The notes beneath the pieces are model-generated. The model was not told the DNA's origin. It saw nothing but the letters and a program-made list of their open reading frames with translations, and searched no databases. The translations under genes and the position numbers were made by a program. From the NCBI GenBank assembly GCA_002495945.1, contig DAHU01000112.1:1-19309 (forward strand): DNA of 19,309 nt, read 5' to 3'. Origin of the DNA: Euryarchaeota archaeon UBA13 (lineage in GTDB: Archaea > Thermoplasmatota > Poseidoniia > Poseidoniales > Poseidoniaceae). Below are positions 8,241 through 14,607 of the stretch, in pieces. Each line of letters opens with the position of its first letter. Position 1 is the stretch's first letter.

Positions 8241-8243
8241 GGG
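8239..8243 (+). promoter_or_regulatory. Shine-Dalgarno GAGGG overlapping the upstream stop codon
   Basis: GAGGG lies 5 nt before the ATG at 8249, and its first two bases are part of the TGA of the zinc-ribbon gene. It favours ATG 8249 over the GTG at 8237 and suggests translational coupling. Confidence 0.6.
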
Positions 8244-8248
8244 ATTTG

Positions 8249-8494
8249 ATGGACTTCGCACAGTACTCCATAGCACTAATTTTTGCATATGCCTTCACTC
8301 GATATGTTACTGAAAACACGAAAATTCATGTTAAATTCAAAGGATTATGGCTACATCACTGGATTTTATCGGCAGTCGTAATGATAATTTTATTTTATTT
8401 TGAGATAGACATACCAATAATCTGGGGCGCACTAACTGGCATTGCGTTAGAAGGTTTGCCGAGGAAAAACTGGTCGATAAGGAATAAACGATGA
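8249..8494 (+). CDS. Small hypothetical membrane protein
   Basis: This protein of about 81 residues has two or three hydrophobic segments: near the N-terminus (QYSIALIFAYAF), in the middle (HHWILSAVVMIILFYF) and a weaker one after it (IPIIWGALTGIALEG). It ends in a basic tail (RKNWSIRNKR). I do not recognise the family. The His-His pair before the central helix and the Gly-rich end are the only notable residues. The ATG at 8249 has GAGGG at 5 nt. The GTG at 8237, overlapping the upstream stop as GTGA, would add four residues and is less likely. Tight linkage to genes on both sides supports expression as part of the operon. Confidence 0.72.
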   Translation: MDFAQYSIALIFAYAFTRYVTENTKIHVKFKGLWLHHWILSAVVMIILFYFEIDIPIIWGALTGIALEGLPRKNWSIRNKR

Positions 8495-8512
8495 TGTCGG
8501 CATAACTGCTTT

Positions 8513-9016
8513 ATGACCATGGGGCTTGCTATAATCATGGAAGACGTCGAGTGGTTGAAATCGATGTTATCCGAAGAGCGAGAAGTTAGACCGCCAAGCA
8601 ACCGCAAAAAAGAACAAAGACATCTCAATGGTAATTGCGTAAAATTATATGACAATAGCCAAATCATTGCGTATGCTGAAACAAGAAAAGTAGGCAGCCA
8701 TATCGAAATTTCCACGGTTTTAGTTGATCCTAAATACCGAAACAAAGGTTATGCAAAGCAACTGATAAAGAAAGCACTAGAAGATATTGACCACGATAAG
8801 ATTCTTTGCTGCACAAAGAACCCTGCTATGGCAGGAGTCCTAGATTCACTGGGTTTTAAGATTACAAAATGGCCGGGTTTCTGGACATATTTTGTGCTTT
8901 CAATCAACACTATTAGAAGACTATTCTCTATGCTTGTCCGACTTGACTTCAAGCGTATATGGCACCAAGGTAAGGGAATTCACAAGTATGACCAATTCGA
9001 AATAATTCGTAATTGA
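8513..9016 (+). CDS. GNAT-family N-acetyltransferase
   Basis: This 167-residue protein contains the acetyl-CoA pyrophosphate-binding motif A: VDPKYRNKGYAKQLIKKAL, with R76-N-K-G-Y-A as the loop. A beta strand precedes it (HIEISTVLV) and an N-x-x-M..LxxxGF motif B region follows (NPAMAGVLDSLGFK). The C-terminal 45 residues extend past the usual fold and contain a hydrophobic, basic stretch (FWTYFVLSINTIRRLFSMLVRL) that could touch the membrane. The acceptor substrate is unknown; an amino sugar is conceivable given the sugar kinase next door, but that is inference. The start is unclear: ATGs at 8513, 8519 and 8537 are all in frame and none has a clear ribosome site. Its stop overlaps a TTG in frame with the sugar kinase. 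Confidence 0.85.
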   Translation: MTMGLAIIMEDVEWLKSMLSEEREVRPPSNRKKEQRHLNGNCVKLYDNSQIIAYAETRKVGSHIEISTVLVDPKYRNKGYAKQLIKKALEDIDHDKILCCTKNPAMAGVLDSLGFKITKWPGFWTYFVLSINTIRRLFSMLVRLDFKRIWHQGKGIHKYDQFEIIRN

Positions 9017-9057
9017 TTAGCACAACTAACCAAATACAAGTTTCGCGTCGTATCATC

Positions 9058-9882
9058 ATGATTCGCCGAGTAAGAGTTCCTTCTCGAGTGAACATTATCG
9101 GTGAGCACACTGATTATGCCGGTGGCTTAGCATTGCCATTCGCTACTGAAGTATATCTAGAACTGTTAATCGAGGCGCAATCTGTTGGATTTGACGGTGA
9201 TGAAACCGTTATTGCTTTATGGCAAACTGCTGGAGGTTATCCTGCTAAACTAACCGTTAATAGTGAAATTCCGATTGGTAGAGGAATGTCTTCATCCGCA
9301 GCCCTGTGCGTAGCAATAGCCATTGGTGCTAATCCATCCTTAGACAAATTAGCAATCTGCCATACCGCTCAGCGTCTTGAACATCAGGTGCTTGGAACAA
9401 AATGCGGTCTGCTCGACCAAATGGCGATGGTATTTGCAAAAAAGAATCATGCTATGCTGGTTAATTTCTCTGACTTATCAAGAACATTTATCCCAATTCC
9501 ACCGACCTGGCGATTTAAGTTAATTGACTCGGGCCTAACTCGCAAATTATCAGATACCAAATATAATTCAAACGCAGATTACTCAGCTAAGCATGTTGTG
9601 GCAGAGAATACTCGTGTGTTGAAAGCTGTCAATGCGGATGCCACTACTCTTGGCAAACTACTGAATGAATCTCATGCCTCGCTGACAACGTTAGGCGTAA
9701 GCCTTCCCGAGATTGATGAATTAGTGCACAGCATACAGACTACTCAGGGAGTATTGGGGGCTCGTATGATGGGTGGTGGTTTTGGCGGCATGATTTTGGC
9801 ACTTGTTGCCAATGATGAGGTACTATCTGAGGCGATTGAAGTCTCAAGTTCTGGTCGGTTGCTGTTTGAGGAATTCGATTAG
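9058..9882 (+). CDS. Short galactokinase-like GHMP sugar kinase
   Basis: This enzyme of about 274 residues carries the three GHMP kinase motifs. Counted from ATG 9058, RVNIIGEHTDYAGG is the galactokinase sugar signature (residues 10-23), PIGRGMSSSAAL is the ATP-binding loop (72-83), and GARMMGGGFGG is motif 3. CGLLDQM carries the Asp expected as catalytic base. This start gives the short N-terminus seen in archaeal galactokinases; a TTG at 9013 would add 15 residues. The protein is clearly shorter than typical galactokinases (about 350-390), mostly missing sequence between the signature and the ATP loop and in the C-terminal lid. Predicted reaction: ATP-dependent phosphorylation of a sugar at C1, with the sugar not certain. 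It converges on a sugar nucleotidyltransferase, overlapping by 39 nt, which would use a sugar-1-phosphate. Confidence 0.88.
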   Translation: MIRRVRVPSRVNIIGEHTDYAGGLALPFATEVYLELLIEAQSVGFDGDETVIALWQTAGGYPAKLTVNSEIPIGRGMSSSAALCVAIAIGANPSLDKLAICHTAQRLEHQVLGTKCGLLDQMAMVFAKKNHAMLVNFSDLSRTFIPIPPTWRFKLIDSGLTRKLSDTKYNSNADYSAKHVVAENTRVLKAVNADATTLGKLLNESHASLTTLGVSLPEIDELVHSIQTTQGVLGARMMGGGFGGMILALVANDEVLSEAIEVSSSGRLLFEEFD

Positions 9883-10560
9883 TTTAGACAGCCTTTCTGG
9901 AGTGCCCATATCCCAAAATTTAGTGTTGTCAATGTGCGCGCCAATCTTCCCTGAGAGTTTAGGATAGACTGTTTCCTCCCAACTCCATTTTCCATCTCGG
10001 CCAAATAACAATACTATTCGTTTACTTACCACGCTAGTGCCGGCTTCATAGCCATTAAAATCAGGTGTAGAATTATGCTTGTCGTATTTGATTACCCTGC
10101 CATCACGGTGTTGCAAGTTCATCGTTTCATGTGACTCTGTAACCGTCATAGTCATCAAATTTGCATCATCTCGATGTTTAATTACTAATTTTTGATAGTC
10201 AATTGGGTGGAAATCGTCACCCCATAGCAAAATAAACTCCGGTTCAAGGTAATCTACCGCATTCCATAAAGCGCCGCCTGTCCCAAGTGGCTGTGGCTCC
10301 TGAACATAAGTCAGTGACACCGTATGGTGAGTATATTGTTCGAATTGTTCTCCAAGATGGCCAGTCAAAATTAATGCCCTATTGCAGCCTTGCCCGCTTA
10401 TCCAATCCAAAATATGACCAATTATTGGTTTATCATCAACCTCAACTAATGATTTAGGAATTCGTTGAGTGAGATCACCAAGACGCGTACCCAAGCCACC
10501 CGCCAAAATTACAACCTGTGGCATCTCCACAGACTGCGTATCACCGGGGTTCATAATCAT
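9844..10560 (-). CDS. Sugar-1-phosphate nucleotidyltransferase (HddC/GT-A fold type)
   Basis: This 238-residue enzyme opens with the nucleotide-binding signature VILAGGLGTRLGDLTQRIPKSLV, followed by DDKPIIGHIL. Further on are EPQPLGTGGAL, a metal-site WGDDF and a C-terminal DMGTPERL. This arrangement is that of single-domain nucleotidyltransferases such as HddC and the N-terminal domain of GDP-mannose pyrophosphorylase-like enzymes. They join NTP and a sugar-1-phosphate to make an NDP-sugar for glycans. Nucleotide and sugar specificity cannot be assigned. An internal Met at residue 13 (ATG at 10524, giving MPQVVILAGG) may be the true start, as the extra 12 residues are not family-like. An A/T-rich stretch at about 10575-10587 could be a weak TATA element for the longer start. 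The 3' end overlaps the sugar-kinase gene on the opposite strand. Confidence 0.9.
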   Translation of the reverse strand: MIMNPGDTQSVEMPQVVILAGGLGTRLGDLTQRIPKSLVEVDDKPIIGHILDWISGQGCNRALILTGHLGEQFEQYTHHTVSLTYVQEPQPLGTGGALWNAVDYLEPEFILLWGDDFHPIDYQKLVIKHRDDANLMTMTVTESHETMNLQHRDGRVIKYDKHNSTPDFNGYEAGTSVVSKRIVLLFGRDGKWSWEETVYPKLSGKIGAHIDNTKFWDMGTPERLSKLIEFLKQQPTRT

Positions 10561-10694
10561 CTAAAGAAAGATACAATTTATCAATTAATCGCAGTTTAGA
10601 GTTTACATTTGGCTACTTAATTTACGTGAAAAATTGGTTTTGTGATAGCCGGACTAAGACATAACCTCAAACGGGTGAAAGATTTGAAACAACC
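10561..10694. promoter_or_regulatory. Divergent intergenic region (nucleotidyltransferase / desaturase)
   Basis: This A/T-rich gap of 134 nt is the largest in the window and must hold the start signals of two divergent genes. On the minus strand, TTGATAAAT (10578-10586) sits about 18-26 nt before the ATG at 10560 and may be a weak TATA element. No convincing TATA box or ribosome site was seen for the desaturase. No strong repeat or RNA fold was noted by eye. Confidence 0.4.
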
Positions 10695-11864
10695 ATGTCC
10701 GAGCATATTGCTTACCCCTCGAACATCAACATTGTTAACACTTCATTCTTAATCGGAATGCCAATTTTAGCCGTTACGTCACTCATTTATTATTCGCTAA
10801 ATTACGGGATTGGTTGGTTTGAACCACTTATTTTCGTCGCGTTTTACCTAGCGTCCGGACTATCAATCACAGCCGGTTATCACCGCCTATTCAGCCATAG
10901 GACCCACAAAGCAGCATGGCCACTGAAATTATTCTACGCGCTGTTTGGTGCAGCAGCATTCCAAAATTCCGCAATCAAATGGTGTAGTGATCACCGCCGA
11001 CATCACCGAAAAACCGACAAAGAGGAAGACCCTTACTCAGTAACTAAGGGGTTTTTCTGGGCTCACATAGGTTGGGTTATGGTCGACGAGGGTGAAGAAA
11101 TTGTTGAGAATGTGGCAGACTTGCAAGAGGACAAAATTCTCGCTTGGCAGGACCGCAACATATTCCTCATTGGTTTCCTAACCGGCATTATGCTTCCCGC
11201 TGTTGTTGGATTTGCCTTAATTGGCGGCATCCACGGCTTTCTTGGAGGCTTAGTGTACGGCGGCTTTGTTCGCGTTGTTGTGGTGCATCACGCCACCTTC
11301 CTCATTAACTCGGCAGCCCACACCTGGGGGACACAGCCGTATTCCACAGAGAACACCTCAAGAGACTCTCCGCTGCTATCATTCCTTACCTTTGGAGAAG
11401 GCTACCATAACTTCCACCATACATTCCAAGCCGACTATCGCAATGGTCACAGATGGTATCATTGGGATCCTTCGAAATGGTTGATTAAATCAGCTTCTTG
11501 GTTCGGTCTAACTCGAGACTTGCACAAAATACCTCCGAAGGTAATAGAATCGAGAAGAATGAAAAGAGCGTTTGATAAAAAGACTGAAGGCAGCGAGGTT
11601 GAATTACAAACTCAACAGAAATTTGCCGATTGTATGGCCCAACTGCGCAGCGGATTTAATGAATTGATTAAACGACGTAAAGAGTATAAGGCTGCGAAAC
11701 TAAGCAAGAAATCAGAAACTAAAGACAGTTGGAAAGCCATCAAACAAGGTCATAAATCGCGCATCAAACAATGTAAAATAAATATTGCAAGCGCGAAAAA
11801 AGAATTCAAGTTATTGGTTCAATCAATGAAATTGAACGCCGATACGAAGCCTGTCACAGCTTAA
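10695..11864 (+). CDS. Membrane fatty acyl desaturase (delta-9/SCD-like) with Lys-rich C-terminal extension
   Basis: This 389-residue protein has the full histidine set of acyl-CoA delta-9 desaturases. HRLFSH (H63, H68) and HRRHH (H100, H103, H104) are present, as is NSAAHTWG with the extra conserved N205/H209. The last box is GEGYHNFHH (H238, H241, H242). These bind a di-iron centre that inserts a double bond in an acyl chain using O2. TM segments lie near 15-35, 42-60, 76-92, 155-178 and 180-200. Residues about 285-385 are an extra Lys/Arg/Glu-rich helical tail, probably coiled coil, absent from ordinary bacterial desaturases. The electron donor is not encoded nearby. In an archaeon with isoprenoid lipids the natural substrate is unclear. 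The stop overlaps the convergent lipoprotein gene in the palindrome TTAA. Confidence 0.93.
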   Translation: MSEHIAYPSNINIVNTSFLIGMPILAVTSLIYYSLNYGIGWFEPLIFVAFYLASGLSITAGYHRLFSHRTHKAAWPLKLFYALFGAAAFQNSAIKWCSDHRRHHRKTDKEEDPYSVTKGFFWAHIGWVMVDEGEEIVENVADLQEDKILAWQDRNIFLIGFLTGIMLPAVVGFALIGGIHGFLGGLVYGGFVRVVVVHHATFLINSAAHTWGTQPYSTENTSRDSPLLSFLTFGEGYHNFHHTFQADYRNGHRWYHWDPSKWLIKSASWFGLTRDLHKIPPKVIESRRMKRAFDKKTEGSEVELQTQQKFADCMAQLRSGFNELIKRRKEYKAAKLSKKSETKDSWKAIKQGHKSRIKQCKINIASAKKEFKLLVQSMKLNADTKPVTA

Positions 11865-13417
11865 TCTTCTTCATCAGTACGCTCTACTGTAGCGCACTGA
11901 GTATCAACCTCACACGCCATTTGTGCTTCAGTCTCAGGTACAGCCATCATCGGATATAATTCACCAAAATCAACTAGTAAACTGGGCCCTTGGGCAAGGT
12001 AGTATACTGCTCCTCTACCATCTCTGGAATCTTGTGCTGTTGAGTTATTGTTGGCAGCGCAATCTCCCGTACAGCCATCAGCAAATGCAACATAAACACG
12101 ACCTTGACGGTCGATATGCAGGTCATTGAAATCTAGCAGGTTACGATTTGATCCACCAATATCTCGACAATCGCCGGAGTTTAGACAGATTGAACCAACC
12201 TGTACTGGGTCGTCAGTCACTCGATAAGTATGGAAAGTTGGTTCCGGGTCTAAAGCATTCAAACTGTAAGTGATGTATAGATGATAGGTGACATTGTTTG
12301 GAGCATAGTGGGCATTACCATCCCAAGGGTTGCCATCGATATCTGATTGATTTAACAAAGAGGAGTTTTCGCTACCCAAATAGGTTACTGCAATTCTTCC
12401 CGGGTCGCCAGCATCGGTCTGCGGGAATACCGAGGAAATTACCTCAACCGGAGAGATTCTGATGCTCTCTTGTTCCCAAGTCTCGCCTGAATCCGTTGAC
12501 CGAGACATGTAAACCCCTTCATCACCGCCAGTCCAAACGTGATATGCATTAGACTGTGTGTCAGTCGAAATCTCAGAATTTTTCCTTGGATAGGGCGTTC
12601 CAACATCTTCACCCATCGTTCTGGTTGACCAAGTAAATCCATTATCCTTCGAAACAATTACTGAAGGTGTTTCAACACGTGGTGTGACGTATACAGTGCC
12701 GTCCGGTGCAGTAGAAATGGCCCCGTGAAGGCCGCCATTTGTTGTTGCAAGACCGATGATTTGCCCACCTGCTTCGAAGGTAGCTCCACCATCAAATGAA
12801 GTGTAACAGAATATTCCTACGATTTTATTGTAGCAGTAGTATACTGCTGTTTCATAGATTGCGCCACTAGTAATCTGTCCTAAGGCTCCATAACCTGCGC
12901 TAGTCCATGGGCCACTAGCCAATTTAATGTGGTCGTTTATTGGTGTAGTACCGGAATCATGTGGATTACCTGCCCAGGTTTCCCCATCATCATCGCTCCA
13001 ACAAATCCATGAGGTTTCTAGCCCTTGCATTTGCACATTGAAAATCCGGTCGGTAACTGGGTCAACCCACCCATATGGGTCGCTTGTCGTGAAAGAACAT
13101 GCGGGCCCCTGAACCTCTTCCCAAGTCTCCCCATAATCACATGAGCGCATTACTTTCTCCATAGCGATGAAAAATATGCAGCCTGTTGAAGTCATACCGA
13201 TACTAGGTTCTTTACCAGTTTCTCCGACATCGCTAAATTGGAATGTCATATCAATTGCCGGTATATCTACCGATTCGCCGGTCTTGTCGGTAACAAACAC
13301 TCGAACGTCCTTTACTTCCTCAACTATTGGCTCCTCAACTATCTCTTCATTACCAAAACATCCCGACAAGGACATAGTAATCATTAATGCAACCAAGAGT
13401 AAGGCCTTACCTCTCAT
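11861..13417 (-). CDS. Secreted lipoprotein with Asp-box (BNR/sialidase-like) beta-propeller repeats
   Basis: This 518-residue protein has a lipoprotein signal (hydrophobic residues 5-19, lipobox LSGC, Cys20) and then an acidic Glu-rich spacer, as in exported surface proteins. The body carries at least five Asp-box motifs of type S-x-D-x-G-x-T-W/F: residues 92-99 (SCDYGETW), 141-148 (SDDDGETW), 207-214 (SFDGGATF), 256-263 (SKDNGFTW) and 307-314 (STDSGETW). Spacing of about 45-65 residues fits a six- or seven-bladed propeller. Asp boxes occur in sialidases, other glycosidases and non-enzymatic propellers. I could not identify the sialidase Arg triad, so enzymatic activity is not claimed. Several Cys pairs (such as C411/C417 and C449/C453) may be extracellular disulfides. 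The gene follows the duplicated membrane protein by 38 nt on the same strand. It converges on the desaturase with a shared TTAA. Confidence 0.88.
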   Translation of the reverse strand: MRGKALLLVALMITMSLSGCFGNEEIVEEPIVEEVKDVRVFVTDKTGESVDIPAIDMTFQFSDVGETGKEPSIGMTSTGCIFFIAMEKVMRSCDYGETWEEVQGPACSFTTSDPYGWVDPVTDRIFNVQMQGLETSWICWSDDDGETWAGNPHDSGTTPINDHIKLASGPWTSAGYGALGQITSGAIYETAVYYCYNKIVGIFCYTSFDGGATFEAGGQIIGLATTNGGLHGAISTAPDGTVYVTPRVETPSVIVSKDNGFTWSTRTMGEDVGTPYPRKNSEISTDTQSNAYHVWTGGDEGVYMSRSTDSGETWEQESIRISPVEVISSVFPQTDAGDPGRIAVTYLGSENSSLLNQSDIDGNPWDGNAHYAPNNVTYHLYITYSLNALDPEPTFHTYRVTDDPVQVGSICLNSGDCRDIGGSNRNLLDFNDLHIDRQGRVYVAFADGCTGDCAANNNSTAQDSRDGRGAVYYLAQGPSLLVDFGELYPMMAVPETEAQMACEVDTQCATVERTDEED

Positions 13418-13455
13418 GCAGGAGGGCTAACTGCCGCTCTTCAATAGGATTGCTA

Positions 13456-14478
13456 TCAAAACATCAAGCCGTTAATTGCGAGAATTGAACCAACAACTAG
13501 GCCGAATACTGGCAACATCTTTGACATAAGGTGTGGATCTGTAACCGGCTCACCATTGATTGTCATGTTGTCCTCCATTCCTTCATCTCGAAGTCTAAAG
13601 TAAGCCAGCATGGTTAGTAGCATAACTACTGCACCTGTTACTGCATCCATCTGCTGTAAATCGCTTGCATTTCTTGCGTTACCAACGACAAGTCCAACAT
13701 AGGTAGCGATAACCACAGTCAAGAAGGCAAACATGGAAGGGTGAATGATAGTCCATTTTCCAGATGCGCCCTCAGTAAGCACCAAACCTGCCCACAGTGT
13801 GTAAATTAGAATTAGACTTCCAGATACAGCAACTATCGCATCTGATGGGACGCCCATTCCACCATCAGTCCCTGTTGCAGTGTACAAATCACGAGCAATG
13901 TCTGGGAAATTATCACTAATTACGCTGTCAGGAGTGAAGATCATCCTCAGTGAATAAAATAGACCGGTCAAAACCAATATTCCTAAGGCTACCAACGCAA
14001 CCTTGTCTTTGACATTGATTCCTGGTTTGTAATCACTCAAGCCATCATTGACTCCTTCATCTCGGAGTAAGAAATAGGCCACTGTATACAGTGCGGTGGT
14101 GATTAGAGTAGCATATTTTGGAGTTTCACTCGCATCGGTGAAATCACCATGAATCCAAATTGATGCGGTTAATGCTGAGAATCCAATAATAACTGGTATC
14201 ATCATACGCCACATTCCTTTAGCTCCCTCATTCATTAGGAGCATTACAGCAAGGAACATGCCAAACATTAGCACTCCATTGAAACCAGTTTCTGGGCCTC
14301 CCCTTCCCCATGCTTGGGTTCCTTGTGCTGCATCGTTTGATAATATAGTAAAACAGCCATCTCCACCGATTACATAACAATCAGCAAAGAGCATAAAGTT
14401 CAGAGAGTAAATTAGGCTTACTAGAGCGCAGAGCGCCAAGCAGACCTTCGCCGGCATCGAGTTTATTTGTTTAAACAT
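13456..14478 (-). CDS. Eight-TM membrane protein made of two duplicated halves
   Basis: This 340-residue protein, counted from ATG 14478, is rich in Leu/Ile/Val/Met and has about eight TM helices. The sequence shows an internal duplication of about 150 residues. Half 1 (about 13-146) contains IYSLNFML, NEGAKGMW and YFLLRDEGVNDG; half 2 (about 161-304) contains FYSLRMIF, TEGASGKW and YFRLRDEGMEDN in the same order. The first extracellular-looking loop has Cys35 (CYVIGGDGC) and other Gly/Asp-rich sequence. I do not recognise the family and assign no function. A GTG at 14481 directly precedes the ATG in frame; the ATG is preferred because a TATATG box lies 23-28 nt upstream of it, as expected for a leaderless archaeal transcript. 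The lipoprotein gene 38 nt downstream is likely co-transcribed. Confidence 0.82.
   Translation of the reverse strand: MFKQINSMPAKVCLALCALVSLIYSLNFMLFADCYVIGGDGCFTILSNDAAQGTQAWGRGGPETGFNGVLMFGMFLAVMLLMNEGAKGMWRMMIPVIIGFSALTASIWIHGDFTDASETPKYATLITTALYTVAYFLLRDEGVNDGLSDYKPGINVKDKVALVALGILVLTGLFYSLRMIFTPDSVISDNFPDIARDLYTATGTDGGMGVPSDAIVAVSGSLILIYTLWAGLVLTEGASGKWTIIHPSMFAFLTVVIATYVGLVVGNARNASDLQQMDAVTGAVVMLLTMLAYFRLRDEGMEDNMTINGEPVTDPHLMSKMLPVFGLVVGSILAINGLMF
13567..13998 (-). repeat. Intragenic duplication, copy 2
   Basis: This is the second half of the eight-TM protein. It matches copy 1 in landmark order, offset by about 152-158 residues, and carries a longer loop between its first two helices. 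Confidence 0.7.
14041..14442 (-). repeat. Intragenic duplication, copy 1
   Basis: This is the first half of the eight-TM protein. Shared landmarks with copy 2 are a Y-S-L motif in the first helix, an E-G-A-x-G-x-W turn and an LRDEG loop at the end of the last helix, all in the same order and similar spacing. Confidence 0.7.
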
Positions 14479-14500
14479 CACAACTAAGTCAACTATCTAA

Positions 14501-14506
14501 CATATA
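14501..14506 (-). promoter_or_regulatory. Candidate archaeal TATA box (TATATG)
   Basis: TATATG on the minus strand occupies -28 to -23 relative to the ATG at 14478. If transcription starts at or next to the ATG, this is the normal archaeal TATA-to-start distance and implies a leaderless mRNA. No purine-rich BRE was clear. Confidence 0.45.
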
Positions 14507-14541
14507 ACAAATACCTAACAAATCAACCGTAACATACCTAT

Positions 14542-14566
14542 TTCGTAACCTATTTCAAATTACGAA
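14542..14566. promoter_or_regulatory. Inverted repeat TTCGTAA-N11-TTACGAA (possible operator)
   Basis: A perfect 7-bp inverted repeat with an 11-nt spacer lies in the 129-nt divergent gap between the eight-TM gene and the sirtuin gene. The half-site centres are 18 bp apart. CCTATTTC also occurs twice here (14537-14544 and 14549-14556). A dimeric regulator site is possible but unproven. Confidence 0.35.
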
Positions 14567-14607
14567 GCCGTAGACAGGAATTAAGTCAAATTCCAACATG
14601 GGAAGTC

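Noticed and set aside
8395..8745. Minus-strand frame of 116 codons across the small membrane protein and GNAT gene
   Set aside because: It is antisense to two supported genes, contains no motif, and has no promoter or ribosome site.
9013..9057. TTG at 9013 as start of the sugar kinase
   Set aside because: It has no ribosome site, and ATG 9058 gives the short N-terminus typical before the RVNxIGEHTDY signature. Kept as an alternative.
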